Shown: piece after piece, positions 1-8,482 of the stretch | How the letters are laid out: each line of letters begins with the position of its first letter | Numbering within the stretch: the first letter of the stretch is position 1 | The notes under the pieces: generated by a model | The model's database searches: none | Told to the model about the DNA's origin: nothing | Seen by the model: the letters and a program-made list of their open reading frames with translations, nothing else | Program-made: the position numbers and the translations under genes | Source of the DNA: Prevotella sp. UBA4341 | Lineage (GTDB): Bacteria; Bacteroidota; Bacteroidia; Bacteroidales; Bacteroidaceae | Direction: 5' to 3' | Length of the DNA stretch: 13,739 bases | NCBI GenBank assembly: GCA_002393705.1 | Contig: DGTH01000113.1 | Location: 1 to 13,739 of the forward strand

Positions 1-509
1 ACATCAAGGAGATTCAGCGTGCCAATGAGATTCTGGGCGAGGCTGGCTTCAAGGTATCGGCTGTGCAGAACCACTTTTCTTTGCTCTATCGAAGCAGCGA
101 GAAGGGCGGCGTACTGGACTACTGCAAAGAAAACGGCATAGAGTTCTGGGCCTACATGGTTTTGGAGCAGGGCGCCCTTTCCGGTAAGTATAACAAGGAG
201 AACCCACTACCCGCAGAGAGTGAGCGCGGCCAGAAGTACAACCCGGTGCTGCCGCAGTTGGAGGCTCTGACCAACGAGATGACGGCCATCGGCAAGAAGT
301 ACGATGCCTCGTGCTCACAGGTCGGCATCGCCTGGGCTATTGCCAAGGGCACAATGCCCATCATCGGTGCCACGAAGGAGCGCCACGTCATTGAGGCTGC
401 AGAGGCTGCCAAGATTCAGCTGACGGCCGAAGAAGTGGCCCGACTGGAACAACTCGCCGATGCCACAGGCATTGACACCCGTGGCGGTTGGGAGCACTCG
501 ATGGAGTGA
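1..509 (+). CDS. Aldo/keto reductase, C-terminal part (5' end outside window)
   Basis: The reading frame is open from base 3 to the TGA at 507-509 and gives about 168 residues, so the N-terminal half lies upstream of the window. Visible blocks are AVQNHFSLLYR, then FWAYMVLEQGALSGKY, then VGIAWAIAKGTMPIIGATK and a C-terminal LTAEEVARLEQLAD helix. These are the late beta-strands and the NADPH-binding C-terminal region of the aldo/keto reductase TIM barrel; the GATK stretch matches the segment that contacts the cofactor 2'-phosphate. The family reduces aldehydes or ketones with NADPH in the cytoplasm. The substrate cannot be told from this part, and the catalytic Tyr and Lys are outside the window. 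The frame continues upstream of the GTG at 63, so that codon is internal and not a start. The stop codon abuts a 7-bp repeat array. Confidence 0.9.
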   Translation, partial: IKEIQRANEILGEAGFKVSAVQNHFSLLYRSSEKGGVLDYCKENGIEFWAYMVLEQGALSGKYNKENPLPAESERGQKYNPVLPQLEALTNEMTAIGKKYDASCSQVGIAWAIAKGTMPIIGATKERHVIEAAEAAKIQLTAEEVARLEQLADATGIDTRGGWEHSME

Positions 510-543
510 GTGAAGAGTGAAAAGTGAAGAGTGAAAAGTGAAG
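509..543 (+). repeat. Heptanucleotide tandem array A (AGTGAAR, 5 units)
   Basis: Five consecutive 7-base units alternate AGTGAAG and AGTGAAA at 509-515, 516-522, 523-529, 530-536 and 537-543. The array begins at the last base of the aldo/keto reductase stop codon. Its last unit contains the GTG at 538 that opens the downstream amidohydrolase remnant. It is one of four arrays in the window with the same period but different units. Confidence 0.85.
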
Positions 544-756
544 AATTTGCTACCGCTGTTGTTACTATCCATGATGGTTGCAACTAAAGGAATGGCTCAG
601 GGCGTGATAGATGTGCATAGCCACATCATCACGCCAGAGTTTCTGTCGGCCTGTAGCACGTCAAGTTTCTTGCAGCATGCTAACGCGTCTCACCCCTACT
701 CTCTACAGCAGTCGGGGCAGAGTCCCTTGATGATGAGGTTGGCCGAGTGGGCCTGA
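538..756 (+). pseudogene. Truncated secreted amidohydrolase (N-terminal remnant)
   Basis: Translation from GTG 538 gives a clear signal peptide (hydrophobic core LLPLLLLSMMVA, cleavage after GMAQ). It is followed directly by GVIDVHSHIITPEFLSA, the first beta-strand and HxH metal-binding motif that opens amidohydrolases of the TIM-barrel metal-dependent hydrolase superfamily. Similarity to that pattern stops near base 651. The rest of the frame (CSTSSFLQHANAS onward, to a TGA at 754-756) looks unrelated, and from 696 it runs antisense through the 3' end of the Fur-family gene. Intact members are roughly 300 residues, so about seven eighths of the gene is missing. I read it as a deletion remnant; a short secreted peptide or an assembly misjoin are alternatives. 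No promoter is visible, and the start codon lies inside the 7-bp array. Confidence 0.7.
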
Positions 757-1109
757 AAGCCGGGAGGCAGCAGGACCTGGGGCACAGGCTGCGTGTCCAA
801 GCAGAAGGTCTGCTGACAACGTTCGCAGACGAAGTGGGGATGCTGGTCTTCGTCGTACTGTTCGTCGTGACTGTGGCAGAGCTCATACTTCACGCCCTCG
901 CTGCCGCCCTCAATGACATGAACGAGGTGCTGCTCGCGGAAGAGCGTCAGCGTGCGGAATATGCCCGACTTGTCGATGGTCAGCAGCTTGCGCTCCAGTT
1001 CGGCCAGCGAAAGGGGTCTCAAGGCTCCGGCCAGCGTACGTGCTACGACGATGCGGTTGGCCGTGGGCTTGATGCCGTGGTGTTCTAAGAGTTCTTCGAT
1101 GTCAATCAT
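696..1109 (-). CDS. Fur-family metal-responsive transcriptional regulator
   Basis: The 137-residue product starts MIDIEELLEHHGIKPTANR. This is the N-terminal winged-helix DNA-binding half of the Fur superfamily (about residues 1-70, recognition region around SGIFRTLTLFREQ). The C-terminal half has the His/Asp-rich metal site (CHSH at 78-81, QHPHF at 89-93) and two structural zinc CxxC pairs, CERC at 95-98 and CPDC at 131-134. Fur proteins are dimeric repressors of metal uptake or peroxide stress genes; the sequence does not decide between Fur, Zur and PerR types. An in-frame ATG at 1145 would add 12 residues, but it lies upstream of the probable -7 box, so ATG 1109 is preferred. It is divergent from the TPR regulator at 1224. 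Its 3' end overlaps the tail of the broken amidohydrolase frame. Confidence 0.9.
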   Translation of the reverse strand: MIDIEELLEHHGIKPTANRIVVARTLAGALRPLSLAELERKLLTIDKSGIFRTLTLFREQHLVHVIEGGSEGVKYELCHSHDEQYDEDQHPHFVCERCQQTFCLDTQPVPQVLLPPGFQAHSANLIIKGLCPDCCRE

Positions 1110-1114
1110 GGGTG

Positions 1115-1122
1115 CGAAGGTA
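1115..1122 (-). promoter_or_regulatory. Probable -7 box of the Fur-family gene
   Basis: On the minus strand the sequence is TACCTTCG, one mismatch from the Bacteroidetes TAnnTTTG box. It is followed by CACCC and the ATG at 1109. No convincing -33 TTG lies about 20 bases upstream. If used, the transcript leader would be only a few bases long. Confidence 0.45.
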
Positions 1123-1150
1123 CGAAGAATAAAGGACAACGCCACATCTC

Positions 1151-1182
1151 GAAACGCTAAAAAAAGCTAAAAGCGGGGTTTC
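1151..1182. promoter_or_regulatory. Imperfect inverted repeat between divergent promoters (operator candidate)
   Basis: The 32-base stretch opens with GAAAC-GCT and closes with AGC-GGG-GTTTC, so the arms GAAAC/GTTTC and GCT/AGC pair, with extra G bases on the right arm. Inside is a direct repeat of AGCTAAAA type. It sits midway between the start codons of the Fur-family gene and the TPR regulator and overlaps the region upstream of the latter's -7 box. An operator role is inferred only from position and symmetry. Confidence 0.3.
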
Positions 1183-1207
1183 AGGTCATTAAAGCAAAAA
1201 TTATTTG

Positions 1208-1215
1208 TATATTTG
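1208..1215 (+). promoter_or_regulatory. -7 box (TATATTTG) of the TPR regulator / CE1 / GH3 unit
   Basis: TATATTTG followed by CAG matches the Bacteroidetes -7 consensus TAnnTTTG exactly. The ATG at 1224 follows after 8 bases, so the leader would be only a few nucleotides. The -33 region is weak (a TTT around 1179-1181), which fits a promoter that needs an activator. Confidence 0.7.
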
Positions 1216-1223
1216 CAGCCGAA

Positions 1224-3883
<2,660 letters not shown>

Positions 3884-3897
3884 AAATACCTATAATC

Positions 3898-6252
3898 ATG
3901 AAGAATACCATATTATTAGTCGGTTTTTTAGCCACACTTACAGTCACGACAATGAATGCACAACCCCAACTACGTGCCGACAACATCGACGAGGTGTTGC
4001 AGGCCATGACGCTTGAAGAGAAAGCCAAACTGCTCGTAGGCGGAGCCAACAACTTCTTCGGCACCTCGGCCGTCGTAGGCGGCGAGGCCGACCTCGTAGC
4101 TGGTGCTGCCGGTACCACAGCAGCCATTCCCCGTCTGGGCATTCCAGCCACGGTCTTGACCGACGGCCCTGCCGGCGTGCGCATCGACCCCACTCGTCCC
4201 GGCACCACCCAGACCTACTACGCCACGGCCTTCCCCATTGGCACCTGCCTGGCCTCTACGTGGAACACCGAACTCGTGCGCCGCGTGGGTGAGGCCATCG
4301 GCAATGAGACCAAGGAGTATCGCTGCGACGTCATTCTGGGTCCAGGCATGAACCTGCACCGTAATCCGCTCTGCGGACGTAATTTTGAGTACTACAGCGA
4401 AGACCCCTTGCTGACGGGCTGGATAGCTGCTGCCTACATCAATGGCGTGCAGAGCCAGGGGGCAGGCGTGTCGGCCAAGCACTTTGCCGTCAACTCTCAG
4501 GAGACCGGCCGAACCAGCGTCGATGAACGCTTGAGTCCACGTGCCGCTCGAGAGCTCTATCTGCGTGGTTTCGAGATTGCCGTACGCGAGAGTAACCCTT
4601 GGACCATCATGGCCTCCTATAATAAGGTAAACGGACAGTTCTCCATGGGCAACCACGACCTGCTCACTAAGATTCTGCGCGACGACTGGGGCTATCGTGG
4701 CATCGTCATGACCGACTGGATTGGCATACGCGAGGGACTTCCCACTACTGCCGAGGTACATGCAGGCAACGACCTCATGGAGCCCGGACAGCCCGCTCAG
4801 GCTGACGAGATTGTGGCAGGCGTAAAGAATGGCACGTTGAGCATGGCCGATGTTGACCGTAACGTGCGCCGCATGCTGGAGTACATCGTCAAGACTCCCA
4901 GCTTCAGCAAGTATCCGGCCAGCAACAAGCCCGACTTCCAGGCTCATGCCGCCATCACGCGTCAGAGTGCCTGCGAGGGCATGGTGCTGCTCAAGAATAA
5001 TGGCGTGCTGCCCTTCAATCAGCCAACAGCCAGCAACCAGCAGCCAACAGCCCAAATAAAGACCGTCGCACTATTCGGCGAGAACTCCTACGACTTTCTT
5101 TCTGGCGGCACAGGCTCCGGCTGTGTGCATCCGCCCTATGTTGTCGATATGCTCGAAGGCCTGAAGAATGCCGGCATCAGCTCGTCAGCCACACTGACCG
5201 ACCTTTACAAGAAGTACATCGACTTTGCACGTGTGAAGTTCCAGGCCGAGCGAAACCCCGCCAAGTGGTACCAGATGGAGATGTTCGGACAGCAGAAGTA
5301 CCCCGAGATTGGTCTCGACCCCATTGCCGTCATGAACGAGGTGAAGACGGCCGACGCAGCCATCATCACCATAGGCCGACAAGCTGGCGAGGGAGTCGAT
5401 CGTGACATCGCTACCGAGTTCAACCTTATCCCCGAGGAGCACAAACTCATAGTAGATGTCTGCAACCAGTTCCATGCAGCCGGCAAACCCGTCATCGTCA
5501 TCATCAACAGCGGCTCCGTCATCGAGACGGCTTCTTGGAGCCATTACCCCGATGCCATACTCTGCGCCTGGCAGCCCGGTATGGAGGGAGGCAACAGCGT
5601 AGCCGACATTCTGACTGGTAAGGTGTGCCCCAGTGGCAAGCTGACCATGACATGGCCCATTGCAGCCACCGACCATCTCTCCACCCAAAACTTCCCGGGT
5701 CTCATAGACTTCTACACTTACGATGCCATGAAGTCCAACGGCCGTGAAGTTCCCGGTTACGACTTCACCGACCACGAAGAAGACATCTACGTAGGCTATC
5801 GCTACTTCGACACCTACCAGAAGCCCGTGGCCTACCCCTTCGGTTTCGGCCTCAGCTATACCACGTTCACCTTCTCTGGCCTTAAAGCCAAAGTGCAGAA
5901 GGAAAACGTAGAGATACAGGTTACGGTGAAGAATACGGGCCGTGTCAGTGGCAAAGAAGTGGCACAAGTCTATATGCGTGCCCCACAAGGCCAGTTAAAC
6001 AAACCCATGCAGGAGCTGAAAGGTTTTGCCAAGACGCGCGAACTGAAGCCCGGCGAGCAGCAAGTGCTCACCATCAGCATCCCCATACGTCTGCTCACGT
6101 CGTTCGACGAGGCTGGCAGCCGCTGGTTCCTTGAGGCAGGCAACTACACCTTTGCCGTAGGCTCCTCCAGCCGCGACATAGCCGCCACCGCCACCCTCAA
6201 GCTTACAGAATATGCAGAGCCCGTCAGCAACGCGCTCGCCAAGCGTCCCTGA
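3898..6252 (+). CDS. Secreted GH3 glycoside hydrolase (beta-glucosidase/beta-xylosidase type)
   Basis: The 784-residue protein has a signal peptide ending near NAQ (20-22) and the three-part GH3 layout. The first is a TIM barrel (about 28-350) with LTDGPAGVR at 87-95, GPGMNLHRNPLCGRNFEYYSEDP from 148, KHFAVNSQE at 194-202 and the nucleophile Asp273 in VMTDW. The second is an alpha/beta sandwich (about 380-620) with TGSGC and GRQAGEGVDR at 493-502, whose Glu498 is the probable acid/base. The third is a C-terminal fibronectin III-like domain from about 660 (NTGRVSGKEVAQVYMRAP). The family retains configuration and releases terminal beta-linked glucose or xylose from oligosaccharides; substrate cannot be settled by eye. 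Residues about 375-386 (NQPTASNQQPTA) come from a 7-bp tandem array and look like an extra loop between the first two domains. The last codons abut an istB remnant, so the native C-terminus may have been altered by a few residues. Confidence 0.93.
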   Translation: MKNTILLVGFLATLTVTTMNAQPQLRADNIDEVLQAMTLEEKAKLLVGGANNFFGTSAVVGGEADLVAGAAGTTAAIPRLGIPATVLTDGPAGVRIDPTRPGTTQTYYATAFPIGTCLASTWNTELVRRVGEAIGNETKEYRCDVILGPGMNLHRNPLCGRNFEYYSEDPLLTGWIAAAYINGVQSQGAGVSAKHFAVNSQETGRTSVDERLSPRAARELYLRGFEIAVRESNPWTIMASYNKVNGQFSMGNHDLLTKILRDDWGYRGIVMTDWIGIREGLPTTAEVHAGNDLMEPGQPAQADEIVAGVKNGTLSMADVDRNVRRMLEYIVKTPSFSKYPASNKPDFQAHAAITRQSACEGMVLLKNNGVLPFNQPTASNQQPTAQIKTVALFGENSYDFLSGGTGSGCVHPPYVVDMLEGLKNAGISSSATLTDLYKKYIDFARVKFQAERNPAKWYQMEMFGQQKYPEIGLDPIAVMNEVKTADAAIITIGRQAGEGVDRDIATEFNLIPEEHKLIVDVCNQFHAAGKPVIVIINSGSVIETASWSHYPDAILCAWQPGMEGGNSVADILTGKVCPSGKLTMTWPIAATDHLSTQNFPGLIDFYTYDAMKSNGREVPGYDFTDHEEDIYVGYRYFDTYQKPVAYPFGFGLSYTTFTFSGLKAKVQKENVEIQVTVKNTGRVSGKEVAQVYMRAPQGQLNKPMQELKGFAKTRELKPGEQQVLTISIPIRLLTSFDEAGSRWFLEAGNYTFAVGSSSRDIAATATLKLTEYAEPVSNALAKRP
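5020..5054 (+). repeat. Heptanucleotide tandem array B inside the GH3 gene (CAGCCAA-type, 5 units)
   Basis: Five 7-base units read CAGCCAA, CAGCCAG, CAACCAG, CAGCCAA and CAGCCCA. The array lies in frame within the GH3 coding sequence and encodes a Gln/Pro/Thr/Ser/Asn-rich loop just after VLPF, before the strand KTVALFG. Period and length equal those of array A although the unit differs. Confidence 0.85.
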
Positions 6253-6263
6253 CATTCAACACT

Positions 6264-6377
6264 CAATTCGATACGATGTGCAGTATGTGCGATCCTGTCG
6301 ATGATGGCATCTGCGATTGTCGGGTCACCGATTGCATCATACCATCCGTCGACAGGTATCTGTAACGCTATTATGCA
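6264..6377 (-). pseudogene. istB: Remnant of IS21-family istB (C-terminal end of the helper ATPase)
   Basis: Translated on the minus strand, 6377-6264 gives CIIALQIPVDGWYDAIGDP and then TIADAIIDRIAHTAHRIEL, about 38 residues. This matches my recollection of the conserved C-terminus of IstB, the AAA+ helper of IS21 transposition (pattern S-Q-x-P-V-x-x-W, then TxADAIxDR, then AHRxEL). No start, Walker motifs or istA partner are present, and the frame enters ybeY antisense upstream, so it is a dead fragment. Codons are more AT-rich (ATA, ACA, GCA, AGT) than in neighbouring genes, which suggests foreign origin. It fills most of the convergent gap between the GH3 gene and ybeY. Confidence 0.7.
6294..6356. 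repeat. 63-nt quasi-palindrome in the convergent GH3/ybeY gap
   Basis: The arms CCTGTCGATGATGG (6294-6307) and CCATCCGTCGACAGG (6342-6356) are near-perfect inverted repeats. Pairing continues inward (TGCGATTG at 6312-6319 against CGATTGCA at 6329-6336, with G-T wobbles). By hand I count about 24 pairs, with a few mismatches or bulges, around a small loop. There is no T-run on either side, so it is not a classical intrinsic terminator, but it lies where transcripts from both sides meet. It falls within the istB remnant. Confidence 0.5.
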
Positions 6378-6408
6378 GGCAGGAGTGAAAACGGCTGTTT
6401 GCCTACGT

Positions 6409-6819
6409 TTAGCGTAGCGCCAAGGCACGGTTTTCGGCAGCTTCCATGAGTTCTCGCTCGCCGGGGCCTTTGTCGTTGAGGCCGCAGAGGTGCAGAATGC
6501 CGTGGATGATGACTCGGTGCAGCTCCTCATCGTAGTCCTTATGGAAGAGTTCGGCGTTGGAGCGTACGGTGTCTAAGGAGATGACCAGGTCGCCGTTGAG
6601 CCGGTCGTCCTCGCAGTAGTCGAAGGTGATGATGTCGGTGTAGTAGTCGTGACCGAGGTATTCGCGGTTGATTTGGAGGATGTGTTCGTCGTCGCAGAAG
6701 AGGTAGCCCACCTCGCCTACGGTCTTGCCGTAGGTGGCAGCTACGCGACGTATCCATGCCGTTGTGTCGCGGCGGCGGATGTTGGGAAAGCGCACGTTTT
6801 CTGAAGAGTAGGTAATCAT
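6409..6819 (-). CDS. ybeY: Endoribonuclease YbeY (rRNA maturation factor)
   Basis: The 136-residue product starts MITYSSENVRFPNI, the usual N-terminus in this phylum. The frame extends upstream to an ATG at 6933, but that part runs antisense to the coaD 3' end as Ser/Pro-rich noise, so ATG 6819 is chosen. Diagnostic blocks are GYLFCDDEHILQINREYLGHDYYTDIITFDY (38-68) and HGILHLCGLND (106-116). YbeY is a metal-dependent single-strand endoribonuclease that acts in 16S rRNA 3'-end maturation and late 70S quality control. The usual third zinc ligand of the HGxxHLxGxDH motif is replaced: the position matching the last His is Asp116, which I recall as normal for Bacteroidetes. It is the last gene of ruvB-coaD-ybeY and starts 13 bp after the coaD stop. 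Confidence 0.92.
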   Translation of the reverse strand: MITYSSENVRFPNIRRRDTTAWIRRVAATYGKTVGEVGYLFCDDEHILQINREYLGHDYYTDIITFDYCEDDRLNGDLVISLDTVRSNAELFHKDYDEELHRVIIHGILHLCGLNDKGPGERELMEAAENRALALR

Positions 6820-6832
6820 AGGGCTGATAGGG

Positions 6833-7285
6833 CTAATGGGGCATATTGGGCAGGAAGCGGCTGACGTCGGTGCCGAAGTGCTGGAGTTCGCGCACCAGCG
6901 AGCTACTGACGTTGGCCAGTTGTGGCTCCGCACAAAGGAGTATGGTCTCCACGCCGCTCAGCATGCGGTTCGTGTCGGCTTGTTCGCGCTCGTACTCGAA
7001 GTCCTTGACGCTCCTTACGCCTTTCACGATGAACTGTGCTCCTTGCTGGCGGGCAAAGTCGATGGCCAGGCCGTAGTAGGGCTTGACGCTGATGCGGGGC
7101 TCGTCGGCGTAGAGTGACTTGATGACATCCATGCGCTCCTGTGCCGAGGGCATGTCGGGTTTATGTACTTGGTCGCCTACCACGCCGATGACCAGTTGGT
7201 CGAAGAGGGGTAGGGCTCTGGTCACGATGGAGTGGTGACCCACGGTGAAGGGGTTAAAGGACCCCACGAATATTCCGGTTCTCAT
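6833..7285 (-). CDS. coaD: Pantetheine-phosphate adenylyltransferase
   Basis: The 150-residue product is a small nucleotidyltransferase of normal family length. GSFNPFTVGHHSIV (8-21) is the phosphate-binding T/HxGH signature, with His17 as its last residue. KGVRSVKDFEYEREQADTNR (88-107) contains the pantetheine-phosphate/ATP contact region, and SSSLVREL (127-134) is the ISSSxxR-like nucleotide loop. CoaD transfers AMP from ATP to 4'-phosphopantetheine to give dephospho-CoA, the penultimate step of coenzyme A synthesis, in the cytoplasm. It starts 3 bp after the ruvB stop and is followed closely by ybeY, so the three are probably co-transcribed. The first motif has Asn11 where GTFDP is common. 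Confidence 0.95.
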   Translation of the reverse strand: MRTGIFVGSFNPFTVGHHSIVTRALPLFDQLVIGVVGDQVHKPDMPSAQERMDVIKSLYADEPRISVKPYYGLAIDFARQQGAQFIVKGVRSVKDFEYEREQADTNRMLSGVETILLCAEPQLANVSSSLVRELQHFGTDVSRFLPNMPH

Positions 7286-7288
7286 TTG

Positions 7289-8320
7289 TCAAAACAGTGT
7301 TGGCTCCATAATATTTCCCGAGTAGGGGTTGCGGCCGAAGTGTCGGTAGGCCAGTTCCGTCACCATGCGTCCGCGTGGTGTCCGCTTGATGAAGCCCTCC
7401 ATGATGAGGAAGGGCTCATAGACCTCCTCGACGGTTCCGGCATCCTCGCCGATGGCGGTGGCAATGGTGGTAATGCCGACGGGTCCGCCACGGAATTTGT
7501 CGATGATGGTGAGCAGAATCTTGTTGTCTATCTCGTCGAGTCCGAACTGGTCGATGTTGAGTGCCGTGAGCGAGAGTTTGGTGATGTCGATGTTGATGCT
7601 TCCGTTACCCTTAACTTGTGCAAAGTCGCGCACGCGGCGCAGCAGGGCGTTGGCAATGCGGGGCGTGCCGCGTGAGCGCCGGGCTATCTCGATGGCGGCT
7701 TCGTCGCTGATGGGTACGCCGAGTATGCTGGCCGAGCGCTTGAGGATCTTCTTCAGCGTCTCCGGCTCGTAGTACTGCAGGTGCATGTTGATGCCGAAGC
7801 GTGCCCGCAACGGTGCCGTCAAGAGACCGCTGCGCGTAGTGGCGCCAACGAGGGTAAAGGGGTTCAGATCTATTTGTATGGAGCGGGCCGAGGGGCCTTT
7901 GTCTATCATGATGTCGATGCGGTAGTCCTCCATGGCCGAGTAGAGGTACTCCTCGACGACGGGTGAGAGGCGGTGAATCTCGTCAATGAACAAGACGTCG
8001 TTACGCTCCAGCGAGGTGAGAATGCCGGCCAGGTCGCCAGGTTTGTCGAGCACTGGTCCGGAGGTAATCTTGAATCCCACGCCCAGCTCGTTGGCAATGA
8101 TGTTGGAGAGCGTCGTCTTGCCCAGTCCCGGCGGTCCGTGCAGCAGGGTGTGGTCGAGCGGTTCGCCTCGGTATTTGGCAGCCTCCACGAAGACCTCGAG
8201 GTTCTCCACCACCTTCTGCTGTCCGCTGAAGTCGCGGAAGCTCAAGGGCCTGAGAGCGTTCTCAAAGTCTTTCTCGCTGCTGCTCAGCTGCTCTTGTCTG
8301 ATGTCAAAATCTTCGTCCAT
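7289..8320 (-). CDS. ruvB: Holliday junction branch migration helicase RuvB
   Basis: The 343-residue product has the normal RuvB length. It shows Walker A GPPGLGKT (62-69), Walker B FIDEIHR (111-117), sensor 1 GATTRSGLL (159-167), the arginine-finger segment LRARFG (171-176, probably Arg174), and a C-terminal winged helix ending GRNPYSG. RuvB is the hexameric AAA+ motor that, with RuvA, drives branch migration of Holliday junctions before RuvC cleavage. The frame extends to an ATG at 8359, but the extra codons overlap the -7 box, so [10 protein letters not shown] at 8320 is the start. It is the first gene of ruvB-coaD-ybeY. No ruvA or ruvC lies in the window. Confidence 0.97.
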   Translation of the reverse strand: MDEDFDIRQEQLSSSEKDFENALRPLSFRDFSGQQKVVENLEVFVEAAKYRGEPLDHTLLHGPPGLGKTTLSNIIANELGVGFKITSGPVLDKPGDLAGILTSLERNDVLFIDEIHRLSPVVEEYLYSAMEDYRIDIMIDKGPSARSIQIDLNPFTLVGATTRSGLLTAPLRARFGINMHLQYYEPETLKKILKRSASILGVPISDEAAIEIARRSRGTPRIANALLRRVRDFAQVKGNGSINIDITKLSLTALNIDQFGLDEIDNKILLTIIDKFRGGPVGITTIATAIGEDAGTVEEVYEPFLIMEGFIKRTPRGRMVTELAYRHFGRNPYSGNIMEPTLF

Positions 8321-8348
8321 TGCTTGTCGTTTCGTTTGTTTGTGGGCA

Positions 8349-8356
8349 CAAAAGTA
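8349..8356 (-). promoter_or_regulatory. -7 box (TACTTTTG) of ruvB-coaD-ybeY
   Basis: The minus strand reads TACTTTTG, an exact TAnnTTTG match, with a TTG at 8382-8380 as -33 candidate (23-base spacing, slightly long). The start codon at 8320 follows 28 bases after the box. The promoter is divergent from that of the CE2-type esterase. Confidence 0.7.
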
Positions 8357-8441
8357 CAAACTTTTAAGCGAAAAAGCGGCAAAAGGTGTGTTTTTTTTTG
8401 CAACTCTGCTCTCATTTCTTGCAAGTTAGAAATATTATTTG

Positions 8442-8449
8442 TACTTTTG
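8442..8449 (+). promoter_or_regulatory. -7 box (TACTTTTG) of the CE2 esterase / GH127 unit
   Basis: TACTTTTG matches TAnnTTTG, and a TTG at 8419-8421 lies exactly 20 bases upstream as the -33 element. The ATG is at 8483, leaving a leader of about 30 A-rich bases. This is one of the two best-formed promoters in the window. Confidence 0.78.
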
Positions 8450-8482
8450 CGACACTAAAAAGACAAAAAACTTAAGACAAGA

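Noticed and set aside
509..543. Array A as a CRISPR or a phase-variable tract within a working gene
   Set aside because: Units are only 7 bp with no spacers, and the downstream gene is already truncated, so on/off switching would have no product to control.
3970..5055. Long minus-strand open frame (361 codons) opposite the GH3 gene
   Set aside because: It is antisense to the GH3 catalytic domain, has no recognisable domain and no promoter, and its start falls at the repeat array.
5185..5988. Minus-strand open frame of 267 codons opposite the GH3 C-terminal half
   Set aside because: It contains acidic low-complexity runs (DDDDD) that mirror Val/Ile codons of the GH3 strand, with no family features.
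6820..6933. N-terminal extension of ybeY to an ATG at 6933
   Set aside because: The added 38 residues are a Ser/Pro/Cys-rich antisense reading of the coaD 3' end, whereas MITYSSENV at 6819 starts as in the family.
8321..8359. N-terminal extension of ruvB to an ATG at 8359
   Set aside because: The extension would begin upstream of the TACTTTTG box and so could not be on the transcript. [10 protein letters not shown] is the usual RuvB beginning.
8321..8482. Possible small gene or riboswitch in the ruvB / CE2 divergent gap
   Set aside because: The 162-bp gap is accounted for by two divergent promoters and A/T-rich leaders. No conserved RNA fold or frame with coding character is visible.
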